Assembly: GCA_963768075.1 (NCBI GenBank)
Contig: CAVYHD010000002.1
Coordinates: 62,001 to 126,000 of the forward strand
Length of the DNA stretch: 64,000 nt
Direction: 5' to 3'
Source of the DNA: QHXW01 sp963768075
Lineage (GTDB): Bacteria; Acidobacteriota; Terriglobia; Bryobacterales; Bryobacteraceae
Positions 35,949 through 44,102 of the stretch are shown piece after piece (the first letter of the stretch is position 1; each line of letters opens with the position of its first letter). The translations under genes were made by a program, and so were the position numbers. The notes under the pieces were generated by a model. The model was not told where the DNA came from and searched no databases. It was given only the letters and a program-made list of their open reading frames with translations.

Positions 35949-37594
35949 GGCTGCTCCGGCGGCAATGCAAATACAAAGAGCGTGGAACCGGGCGGGAAAT
36001 CCTCGGTTTCCGGCCAAAGCTGCGGCAGAAGTCCCGCGAGCGCCGATCCCCAACCAGAGGGCGTCGCTACGTACTGCCTTCCGCGCACCGAATAGGTGAT
36101 GGATGAGCCGCGGTGGCCGGAGCCGGTGGGGAAGCTCCAGAGCTTCTTGCCGGTTTGGGCGTCGAGGGCGAAGAAGTTACCCTCGGGATCGCCGGAAAAG
36201 ACGAGATCGCCGGCCGTTGAAAGCTGGGAAGCCAGCAGCGGATACTTCGAAGGGTATGACCAGAACTTCTTGCCAGTCACTGGATCATACGCGTCGAGGT
36301 GGCCGCCCGCCGGACCGTGGAGCGGTGGCTTGAGACGAAACACGCCGCCGAAAAAGTTGACGCCTTCCTTAGGTTCTTCCGGGGTCACGGTGACTTCCTG
36401 GCACCATTCGATGCCAGTGGTATAGAACCATCCGGTGCGCGGCGAATACGAGCCGTGATTCCACTGCCTACCGCCGCCGATGCTGGGGCATATGAGCGTG
36501 GTCTTGCCGATTGGGGGCTCATTGCGGCCAACCAGGTTCCCCTTGGCATCGACGCCCTGTATCCAGTTGATGTTATCGGCAACCGGCCATGCGGAAACGA
36601 ATTCCCCGTTAGTGCGATCGACGACGAAAGTGTAGCCGCCCTTGTTCACGTTGAGGAGCAGCTTGCGCGGGATGCCGTTTACCGGCACATCCAGGAGCAC
36701 GCATTCGAAGGCGGCGTCGAAATCCCACACGTCGTGCGGCACTTCCTGGTAATACCACTTGAGCTTGCCGGTATCGGGATCGAGAGCGATGATGCTATCG
36801 GTGTAAAGGTTGGTCCCGTTTCGCGCCCCGCCGTAGAAATCCGCGGCGGCGTTACCGACGCCCCAGTAGAGCAGGTCCAACTCGGGATCATAAGAGCCGG
36901 TCATCCACGTAGCGCCGCCGCCGGATTTCCAGCTATCTCCTGTCCAGGTTTCATGACCTTTTTCGCCAGGCGCGGGAATGGTCCAGAAGCGCCAGGCGCG
37001 GCGGCCGGTGTTAACGTCATACGCCGTCAGGTACCCGCGATGCGCGGAATCGCCGCCCGTGACGCCGACGACGACTTTATCCTTAACTAGCAGCGGCGCG
37101 CCGGTGATGTTACAGCCGCACTGGCGCATGTCTTCGACATTGACGCGCCACAGCTCGCGGCCGGTCGTGCGGTCGAGCGCTACGACATTGTTATCGAGCG
37201 TGCCGAAGAATACGCGGCCGGATCCCACGGCCACGCCGCGTGTCCACGGGCTGTAGATGATGCCGATCTCGCGCGGATTCTGGTAGAAGTAGTGCCAGAT
37301 TTCCTTGCCGGTTTCGGCGTTGATGGCAAAGACGCGGTTCCAGGAGGACGGGACGTACATGACGCCATCGACGACGACCGGCGTGGCGTTGAACCCGCCA
37401 TCTACCTTTCCGGTCTGGAAGGCCCAGACGGCTTGCAGGCGGGTGACATTCGAGCGGTTGACCTGATCGAGTGCGCTATAGCGCCAGGCGCTGCGCTCGC
37501 CGCCGTAGTGAGGCCAGTCGGCATGCGTAGCACCGTCTTGCCCGAAAACGGAATAAGCAAGAGCACAGGCAAGAATGCCTATTCTACTTTTCAT
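35945..37594 (-). CDS. PQQ-dependent alcohol dehydrogenase, lanthanide-type Asp pair
   Basis: Eight-bladed quinoprotein of 549 aa with signal peptide MKSRIGILACALAYSVFGQ. Propeller tryptophan-docking repeats such as ALDRTTGRELWRV and AYDVNTGRRAWRF. Metal/PQQ site: N248 in GVGN, catalytic D291 in HDVWDFD, and D293 two residues on, the extra Asp known from lanthanide-dependent XoxF and PedH enzymes. Where most family members carry adjacent cysteines, this one reads YSPWTRGVAV (about 114-123); its only nearby pair is CGC at 159-161. Substrate unknown. Second-last gene of a minus-strand operon ending in its cytochrome. Confidence 0.88.
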   Translation of the reverse strand: MKSRIGILACALAYSVFGQDGATHADWPHYGGERSAWRYSALDQVNRSNVTRLQAVWAFQTGKVDGGFNATPVVVDGVMYVPSSWNRVFAINAETGKEIWHYFYQNPREIGIIYSPWTRGVAVGSGRVFFGTLDNNVVALDRTTGRELWRVNVEDMRQCGCNITGAPLLVKDKVVVGVTGGDSAHRGYLTAYDVNTGRRAWRFWTIPAPGEKGHETWTGDSWKSGGGATWMTGSYDPELDLLYWGVGNAAADFYGGARNGTNLYTDSIIALDPDTGKLKWYYQEVPHDVWDFDAAFECVLLDVPVNGIPRKLLLNVNKGGYTFVVDRTNGEFVSAWPVADNINWIQGVDAKGNLVGRNEPPIGKTTLICPSIGGGRQWNHGSYSPRTGWFYTTGIEWCQEVTVTPEEPKEGVNFFGGVFRLKPPLHGPAGGHLDAYDPVTGKKFWSYPSKYPLLASQLSTAGDLVFSGDPEGNFFALDAQTGKKLWSFPTGSGHRGSSITYSVRGRQYVATPSGWGSALAGLLPQLWPETEDFPPGSTLFVFALPPEQP

Positions 37595-38130
37595 TTAACC
37601 AGGGCGGGCACGCCGGTGAGCACTTCAATGGAGGCGCGGCAGAAGGCCGGCAGATCTTCGGGCTTGCGCGAGGTAACCAGGTTGCCGTCAATTACGACTT
37701 CGGCATCTTCGTATTTCGCGCCGGCATGTATGACGTCGTCCTTAATCGCGAAGAAGCACGTAGCCCTGCGGCCCTTGAGCATTTCGGCCGAGCACAGCAC
37801 CCACGGACCGTGGCAGATCGCGGCCACCAGTTTTCCCTGCTTATCCATGTCGTGCACGAAGCGGTTGGCGGCGGAGTACCGGCGAATAAGATCGGGCGCG
37901 TAGCCGCCGGGAACCACCACGCCATCGAAGTCGGCGACGCGGACGCTGTCATACGTGGCGTCGGACTTGATGGGATAGCCGTGCTTGCTGGTGTAGGTTT
38001 CGCCGGCTTTCGCGGCGACCGTCATCACTTCGGCGCCAGCTTCCTTCAAGCGGAAATAAGGGTACCAGACTTCCTGATCCTGGTAGAGGTTGTCCACCAA
38101 AACGGCGATTTTCTTGCCTTTCAGTTCCAT
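37591..38130 (-). CDS. DJ-1/PfpI family protein
   Basis: 179 aa, class I glutamine amidotransferase-like fold. Nucleophile elbow Cys in AAICHGPWVLCSA with the following His, and VVVPGGYAPD for the oxyanion side; acidic partner expected in LYQDQEVWYP. PfpI-type proteins act as proteases, glyoxalases or protein deglycases. Its stop overlaps the start of the PQQ dehydrogenase (ATGA), and rpiB ends 12 bp upstream. A deglycase role beside an aldehyde-producing dehydrogenase would make sense but is inference. Confidence 0.88.
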   Translation of the reverse strand: MELKGKKIAVLVDNLYQDQEVWYPYFRLKEAGAEVMTVAAKAGETYTSKHGYPIKSDATYDSVRVADFDGVVVPGGYAPDLIRRYSAANRFVHDMDKQGKLVAAICHGPWVLCSAEMLKGRRATCFFAIKDDVIHAGAKYEDAEVVIDGNLVTSRKPEDLPAFCRASIEVLTGVPALVK

Positions 38131-38142
38131 AGCGAATCTATC

Positions 38143-38625
38143 TTATCGCGGGCGTGTGGCCGCCGTGGACCGCTCGAAGCCGAACTCCTCTTCGAACTGT
38201 TCCACCTTCGCGACGCGCCGGCGATGCCGCTCGACGTCGGAAAAATGCGCGTTGAGGTACGTACGCACCAACTCTGAGGCAAGCTCCGGGCCGATGACGC
38301 GCGCGCCCAGGCAAAGCACGTTCATACCGTCGTCTTCCACGCCCTGGTGCGCGGAGAATGTATCGTGACAGGTGGCCGCGCGGATGCCCCGGAATTTGTT
38401 GGCCGCCACGCATGCGCCCGCTCCTGAGCCGCAGATCAAAACGGCGCGATCGGCCGCACCATCCCGAAGAGCTTCGGCAACGGCGCGCGCGTAGTCGGGG
38501 TAGTCGACGGCATCGGTCGAGTGCGTCCCGAGATCGAATACGTCGTGTCCGAGTTTGCGCGCTTCGTCGATGACGCGAGCTTTGAGCGGAAACCCGGCGT
38601 GGTCCGCTGCAACAGCAATTTTCAT
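38143..38625 (-). CDS. rpiB: Ribose 5-phosphate isomerase B
   Basis: Interconverts ribose-5-phosphate and ribulose-5-phosphate. 160 aa from ATG 38625. Family start MKIAVAADHAGFPLK, DLGTHSTDAVDYPDYA, catalytic Cys in LICGSGAGACVAANK, and ATCHDTFSAHQGVEDDGMNVL. A TATGAT box lies 10 nt before the ATG. First gene of the rpiB-pfpI-PQQ dehydrogenase-cytochrome string. Confidence 0.95.
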   Translation of the reverse strand: MKIAVAADHAGFPLKARVIDEARKLGHDVFDLGTHSTDAVDYPDYARAVAEALRDGAADRAVLICGSGAGACVAANKFRGIRAATCHDTFSAHQGVEDDGMNVLCLGARVIGPELASELVRTYLNAHFSDVERHRRRVAKVEQFEEEFGFERSTAATRPR

Positions 38626-38825
38626 GCGGTGTTTTATCATAGCGCACATGCATCGCTGGCTTCTGTTGTTGGTTTCACGGATGGAGCGAACGCTGGAAAA
38701 AGCCCGTGGCTCGGGAGCCGGAGCGCAATTCCGCCGCAATGAGACGAGTCCGCGGATCAGAGTGGCTGGCGCACGTGAACAGCAGTGCAATACAACGGCA
38801 CATCGAAGTGGTATTCTACGGCACG

Positions 38826-39644
38826 ATGCACCGGCTTCTGGATTTGCTTACGGGGCGAGACTCCAGCCTGCCGCTCGATCGCGCCGCGCTCGAACTTGCG
38901 GCGATCGAGTTTCCGGAGATCGACCGGGAGGCAGCCGTCTCGTTGCTCGATACCTACGCGGCCGAGTTGGGCACGCGGCTCAGCGATCCGCGGGACGGGA
39001 AAGCCTACGTCCGCGAGGCCAACAAATTCCTGTTTGACGAACTGGGATTTCGCGGCAATACGACGGACTACTATGACCCAAGGAACAGTTGCCTGAACAC
39101 GGTCCTTACGGCGCGTACCGGGATTCCCATCACGCTCTCGCTGGTCTACATGGAAATCTCGCGCCGCATGGGGAAAGCGGTCGAAGGGATCGGGCTGCCC
39201 GGGCATTTCATCGTGCGTTATGACGATGGATTCTACTCTGCCTACATCGATGCCTTTCACGGCGGGCGATTGCTGGACGCGGAAGATTGTTTCGCGCTGG
39301 CCCGGGAAGTGTCTCAGGTGGAGATCGAACCTGATCGGCGGTGGCTCACACCGGTGAACAAGCGTGATGTGCTGCTGCGCTTACTAAGAAATCTTGGCGT
39401 TGCATACACATCGCGCGGGCGCACGGACAAGGCCATTGAAGCGGTGAGTCTGCTGATCGAGGCGAATCCAAGCTCCGCGGAAGAATACCGGCGAAGAGGC
39501 ATTCTGCACGTGCAGGCGGGCCATATCGCGGCGGCTAAACAGGATCTCGCAAGATATCTGGAGCTGTCGAAATCACCTGGAGATCGCGAGCAGGCCCAAG
39601 CCCAGGTTCACCGGATTCAACACTGGCTGGCTTCGATGAACTAG
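38826..39644 (+). CDS. SirB1-like transglutaminase-fold/TPR protein
   Basis: 272 aa from ATG 38826; frame open from 38706. Family sequence: LDRAALELAAIEFPEID, NKFLFDELGFRGNTTDYYDPRNSCLNTVLTARTG in part, ITLSLVYMEISRRMGKAVEGIGLPGHFIVRY, and C-terminal TPR-like helices (RGILHVQAGHIAAAKQDLARYLEL). The SirB1 family has a transglutaminase-like fold with Cys and His retained here (NSCLNT, PGHFIV). Cellular role not established. Confidence 0.87.
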   Translation: MHRLLDLLTGRDSSLPLDRAALELAAIEFPEIDREAAVSLLDTYAAELGTRLSDPRDGKAYVREANKFLFDELGFRGNTTDYYDPRNSCLNTVLTARTGIPITLSLVYMEISRRMGKAVEGIGLPGHFIVRYDDGFYSAYIDAFHGGRLLDAEDCFALAREVSQVEIEPDRRWLTPVNKRDVLLRLLRNLGVAYTSRGRTDKAIEAVSLLIEANPSSAEEYRRRGILHVQAGHIAAAKQDLARYLELSKSPGDREQAQAQVHRIQHWLASMN

Positions 39645-39665
39645 GCAAAGGCCCAGGCGCACGGG

Positions 39666-40691
39666 TTATTTCGAAAGAAACTCTGTAATCGCCGCGCCGA
39701 CCTTCGCCGATTCGCAACTCGTTACGAGGTGGCCGCAGGCGCTGTCCAGCTCCAGCGTGCGAGCACGCAGGGATCGCGCAAATGCGAGCGCGGGCGCCGG
39801 GTTCACCATGTGGTCCTGCAAACCGACGATCACAAGCACGCGCGCTTTCACGGCAGCGGCGGCTTGGGCCATGTCGCCGCCGAACGGGCGCGAGACGTCG
39901 TGCCCCATCATGGCTTGAGCCTGGCGAATCCAATTGTTCGCATCGAAACCATGAATCGTATCGGTTTCCTGGGCGTCGAGAAATTTTTTGAACTCTTCAG
40001 GCCTGGTGTGCGCGACGCGGTATGCCGGGGTCTCGATGGCCAGTGCGTCGATATCCGCGAGCGTCCGCAGTCCGGCCTCGGGCGGTGACGTATAGTCCCC
40101 GCCTTTCCAGTTCACATCCGCTTGAATCGCGTGAATTCCGGATTGCCATAGCAGCAGGTCGTACGAAGTAAGTTTTGGCGAGCCGACGATGGGGATCACG
40201 CAATCCATGAAATCCGGATCAGCCACCATCCACTGGAATGCCTGCATCCCACCCATGGAGATTCCCATGACAGCGCGCACGTGCGGGATATGCAACACAT
40301 CCTTGACCAACCGGTGCTGCGAGTTGACCATGTCGCGAATCGCCAGGGCGGGAAACCGCATATGTGGCTGGCCGTCACTATTGGAAGGAGATGAGGACAC
40401 GCCATCGCCTAGAGCGTCGACTGCAACAACAAAATACTTCGAGGAATCGATCAGTTTGCCGGGCCCGATCAGTTCGATGAGATCCTTCGTGGTTCCGCCA
40501 AACCACGTGGGAAACACAACGGCATTGGATTTCCCGGCGTTCAACTTGCCGAAGGTGCGGTAGCCAATACGGCATTTGTGTAAACTGGCGCCGCTGGTTA
40601 ATTGGAAATCGCCGAGATCGGCAAATTGGAGCTCCTGAGCGAAAAACGGCGCGGCCAAGAGGCAGTACGCGAGCAGAAGTCGGTAGGGCAC
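39666..40691 (-). CDS. Secreted MetX-like alpha/beta hydrolase
   Basis: 341 aa with signal peptide MPYRLLLAYCLLAAPFFAQ. Homoserine acetyltransferase family core: YRTFGKLNAGKSNAVVFPTWFGG, nucleophile Ser in GISMGGMQAFQW, Asp in GLQDHMVNP, His in CGHLVTS. True MetX enzymes are cytoplasmic, so export makes a methionine role unlikely; a hydrolase or acyltransferase on an extracytoplasmic substrate is more plausible. Confidence 0.82.
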   Translation of the reverse strand: MPYRLLLAYCLLAAPFFAQELQFADLGDFQLTSGASLHKCRIGYRTFGKLNAGKSNAVVFPTWFGGTTKDLIELIGPGKLIDSSKYFVVAVDALGDGVSSSPSNSDGQPHMRFPALAIRDMVNSQHRLVKDVLHIPHVRAVMGISMGGMQAFQWMVADPDFMDCVIPIVGSPKLTSYDLLLWQSGIHAIQADVNWKGGDYTSPPEAGLRTLADIDALAIETPAYRVAHTRPEEFKKFLDAQETDTIHGFDANNWIRQAQAMMGHDVSRPFGGDMAQAAAAVKARVLVIVGLQDHMVNPAPALAFARSLRARTLELDSACGHLVTSCESAKVGAAITEFLSK

Positions 40692-40866
40692 GCTCTACAG
40701 CTTTTCAAACCTGCCTGGGCGCAGTCAATTGCCGCGGATTGTGCCAGTAAGTCAGAGCATTGAAGTGCTGCCGCGGACGACACGGTAGAGTGGAAGGAGT
40801 TGTGATCATCAATCCTGCCGAACACGCCTATCGCGGAAGAAGCACGCCCAATAGCGTCTAAATCAA

Positions 40867-42768
40867 ATGACCTGGATATGGGAGCCATCAAAGGAGTGGA
40901 TCGAGCAGACCAACGTCTGGCGATTCATGCGCAAGCTCGGCTTTACGGACCGCGAAGAGTTCCTTCGCTACTCGCGGGAAAACATCGAGGCGTTCTGGGC
41001 CCGCATGGTCGAGGAAGAGGGAATCGAATGGTTCCAACCCTACGATCGCGTACTCGATACGTCCCGCGGCGTCGAGTGGTCCGAGTGGTTTCTCGGGGGC
41101 AAGCTCAACATCGCTTGGAATTGCCTGGACAGGCATGTTGCGAGCGGCCACAGCGCGTGCGTCTGGGAAGGCGAAGACGGCGCGGTGCGGACCCTTACCT
41201 TCGCCGAGTTGGCGGAGAAGGTAAACCAACTCTCGAACGGCCTTGCGGCCCTCGGCCTCGCGAAAGGCGATCGCGTCGCGCTGGTAATGCCCATGGTGCC
41301 CGAAGTCGTCACGATTCTCTATGCCTGCTTCAAACTGGGACTGATCGTGGTGCCGATTTTCGCCGGGTTCGGCGCGGGCGCCATCGCCACGCGTCTGGAG
41401 AACTCGGGCGCGCGCGTAGTCTTTACTACAGATCACGCGCAGCGCCGGGGCAAGGTGCTGCCGCTGAAGGAGAAGGTCGATCAGGCGCTCGCGAAGCCGA
41501 CGGCTGTAGAGAAAGTCGTCGTCTGGCGCTACAAAGGTGGAGCAGTCCCTTGGCACGAGGGGCGCGATCTTTGGTGGGATGATCTCTTGCGCGGCCAGCC
41601 GGCAACACGCGATGCGCTGGCTCTCGATTCGGAAGATCGCGCCTTCATCCTCTACACCTCCGGCACCACTGGGAAGCCCAAAGGCACGATACACACGCAC
41701 GCCGGGTGCCTCGCGCAGATGTCCAAGGAGATTTACCTGGCCTTCGACCACAAACCCGCCGACCGCTTCTGGTGGCTTTCCGACATTGGCTGGATGATGG
41801 GGCCATGGACGATCATCGGCAATCACAATTTTGGCGGAACCATTTTCCTCTACGACGGGGCGCCCGATTATCCGACACCTGACCGGCTGTGGGAAATGAT
41901 CGAACGGCACAGCATCACGACGTTCGGAATTTCGCCGACGGCGATTCGTCTCCTCATGCGCGCCGGAACACCAAAGCAGCAGATGCCCTCGCTGCGCCTC
42001 TTGGGTTCGACCGGCGAACCGTGGGATGACACGTCGTATCTCTGGTATTTCGAGAATGTGGGTCACAGCCGCTGTCCCATCATCAACATTTCTGGCGGCA
42101 CGGAATTCGTTGGTTCGTTTCTGACTGTGTTGCCAATCCAGCCGTTGAAGCCTTGCACGCTCGGTGGTCCTGCTCCCGGCATGGCGACGGAGGTTGTCGA
42201 TGATGCAGGCCGTCCGGTCCGCGGCAGAAAAGGCTATCTGGTTTGTACTAAGTCAGCGCCGTCGATGACTCGCGGCGTCTGGGGCGATCCTGCGCGATAC
42301 ATCGAGACCTACTGGTCGCGTTGGCCGGGCTGGTGGAATCACGGCGATTGGGCCAGCGTGGATGACGATGGCTGCTGGTTTGTGCACGGCCGCGCCGATG
42401 AGTCCATGAACATCGCGGGCCGAAAGGTTGGCCCGGCGGAGGTGGAGGAGGCATTGATTGAACATCCGGCCGTCTCCGAGGCCGCGGTCATCGGCGTGCC
42501 GGACGAGTTGAAGGGCGAGGCCATCGTCGCCTTTGTAGTGTTGAAGCCCGGTTTCGCGGCCAGCGCTGAAATCGAGCAGCACCTTGCGAGCCATCTCATC
42601 GATTCGCTCGGCCCGACGTTCAAGCCGCGGGCAGTGCGGGCGGTGCGGGAACTGCCGAAAACGCAAAGCGGCAAGATTGTTCGAAGGCTGCTGCGCCAAA
42701 AGTACTTGGGCGAGGCGCTGGGCGATCTCTCCACCGTGGAAAATCCACAGGCGCTCGAAAGTTGGTAA
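40867..42768 (+). CDS. AMP-forming acyl-CoA synthetase (acetyl-CoA synthetase-like)
   Basis: 633 aa ANL-superfamily ligase. N-terminal ACAS-type segment, then P-loop-like FILYTSGTTGKPKGTIH, SDIGWMMGPW, LLGSTGEPWD, adenine/ribose region NHGDWASVDDDGCWFVHGRADE and the acetylation-site Lys near the end in LPKTQSGKIVRR. Closest in layout to acetyl/propionyl-CoA synthetases. Located near mmsA and an enoyl-CoA hydratase, so it may feed short-chain acyl-CoA metabolism. Confidence 0.88.
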   Translation: MTWIWEPSKEWIEQTNVWRFMRKLGFTDREEFLRYSRENIEAFWARMVEEEGIEWFQPYDRVLDTSRGVEWSEWFLGGKLNIAWNCLDRHVASGHSACVWEGEDGAVRTLTFAELAEKVNQLSNGLAALGLAKGDRVALVMPMVPEVVTILYACFKLGLIVVPIFAGFGAGAIATRLENSGARVVFTTDHAQRRGKVLPLKEKVDQALAKPTAVEKVVVWRYKGGAVPWHEGRDLWWDDLLRGQPATRDALALDSEDRAFILYTSGTTGKPKGTIHTHAGCLAQMSKEIYLAFDHKPADRFWWLSDIGWMMGPWTIIGNHNFGGTIFLYDGAPDYPTPDRLWEMIERHSITTFGISPTAIRLLMRAGTPKQQMPSLRLLGSTGEPWDDTSYLWYFENVGHSRCPIINISGGTEFVGSFLTVLPIQPLKPCTLGGPAPGMATEVVDDAGRPVRGRKGYLVCTKSAPSMTRGVWGDPARYIETYWSRWPGWWNHGDWASVDDDGCWFVHGRADESMNIAGRKVGPAEVEEALIEHPAVSEAAVIGVPDELKGEAIVAFVVLKPGFAASAEIEQHLASHLIDSLGPTFKPRAVRAVRELPKTQSGKIVRRLLRQKYLGEALGDLSTVENPQALESW

Positions 42769-42844
42769 ATCGAAAGGTAATTAACGGAGCGAGCAAACTG
42801 GCTGCTAACCTTTTTCAGCATTCACATGCTCCTTCCGGCGGATT

Positions 42845-44098
42845 ATGATCGGGCCAGAGATCCTTGCCGACAACTTGAAACGGAAGACTGTGACGCGGTT
42901 GAGAACACAACTGGATGTCCGCCAAACCGGGGAAGAGGCCGAAAAGCTACGAGCCGATCTTCACAAGCGCATCGTCGGCCAGGACGAACCCATCCAGCAG
43001 ATGGTGAATCTTTATCAGACCTACCTGGCGGGCATGGCTAGTCCGTCGCGTCCGGTAGGCAGCTTCCTGTTTCTCGGCCCCACGGGCACCGGGAAAACCA
43101 GGCTGGTGGAAGCGATAGCGGAGAGCCTGGTGGGCGATGCACGCGCGATGGTCAAAGTGGATTGCGCGGAATTTCAGCACAGCCACGAGATCGCAAAGCT
43201 GGTCGGCTCGCCGCCGGGTTACCTGGGCCATCGGGAAACGCATCCACTGCTGAGCCAGGAAGTGCTCGATCAATACCACACAGAAAAAGTGAAGCTAAGC
43301 TTCGTGCTGTTCGACGAAGTCGAGAAAGCCAGTGATGCGCTGTGGAACCTGCTACTCGGCGTTCTGGACAAGGCCACGCTGACGCTGGGCGATACCCGCC
43401 GCGTAGACTTCTCGCAGACCATGATTTTCATGACCAGCAACCTGGGGGCCGCGGAAATGAACTCCATCCTCCGGCCCCGCCTTGGTTTTGCGACTGGAGA
43501 GAAGGAACGCGAGCAACAGGCGGGTACGCTGGATGACACCACGGCGGACAAAATCTCGCGGGCAGGAGTGGAAGCCGCACGCCGCCGCTTTACGCCGGAG
43601 TTCATGAACCGTCTCGATAAGGTGCTGGTCTTCCGGCCCCTTGGTGAGCCGGAACTGCGCAAGATCCTCAATCTCGAACTGAACCTTTTGCAGCAGCGGA
43701 TCTTCAGTTCGTCCACGCCGACCCCATTTTTCTTTGCGCTCACGGCTCCGGCCAAGGAATTCCTGCTGCGTGAAGGAACCGATCTGAAGTACGGCGCGCG
43801 CCACCTGCGCCGCGCCATGGAGCGTGAGCTGGTGAATCCGCTTTCCAACCTCATCGCCAGCGGTCAGGTTCGCGGGGGTGATCTGGTCAGCGTCGATTTC
43901 GATCCGGCCGCGCATGTGCTGCTCTTCTTCAAAGAAGCCGAGAACGTTCCGGAACACGCGGTGTTCAAACTGTGGGATCTCGCCGGCAGCGACAGCGGCA
44001 AGAACCACTCAATTGCCGCCGAAACGGAACTAATGCAGGCAGCAGTGCCATTCCTCGAGCTCGAACACAGAGCGCTCTCGGCCAGCGAACGCTCCTGA
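42845..44098 (+). CDS. Stand-alone Clp-type AAA+ ATPase (ClpB D2-like)
   Basis: 417 aa, matching only the second ATPase ring of ClpA/ClpB/ClpC. Walker A GPTGTGKT, pore loop GSPPGYLGHRE with the aromatic Tyr, Walker B VLFDEVEKA, sensor MTSNLGAAEM, arginine-finger region PEFMNRLDKVLVFRPL, then the D2 small domain (LKYGARHLRRAMEREL). No N domain, no first ring, no ClpP-docking loop seen. A ~60-residue tail after this is unlike ClpB. The ~45 N-terminal residues are helical. Role unknown; the neighbours give no clear hint. Confidence 0.8.
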   Translation: MIGPEILADNLKRKTVTRLRTQLDVRQTGEEAEKLRADLHKRIVGQDEPIQQMVNLYQTYLAGMASPSRPVGSFLFLGPTGTGKTRLVEAIAESLVGDARAMVKVDCAEFQHSHEIAKLVGSPPGYLGHRETHPLLSQEVLDQYHTEKVKLSFVLFDEVEKASDALWNLLLGVLDKATLTLGDTRRVDFSQTMIFMTSNLGAAEMNSILRPRLGFATGEKEREQQAGTLDDTTADKISRAGVEAARRRFTPEFMNRLDKVLVFRPLGEPELRKILNLELNLLQQRIFSSSTPTPFFFALTAPAKEFLLREGTDLKYGARHLRRAMERELVNPLSNLIASGQVRGGDLVSVDFDPAAHVLLFFKEAENVPEHAVFKLWDLAGSDSGKNHSIAAETELMQAAVPFLELEHRALSASERS

Positions 44099-44102
44099 TG
44101 TT

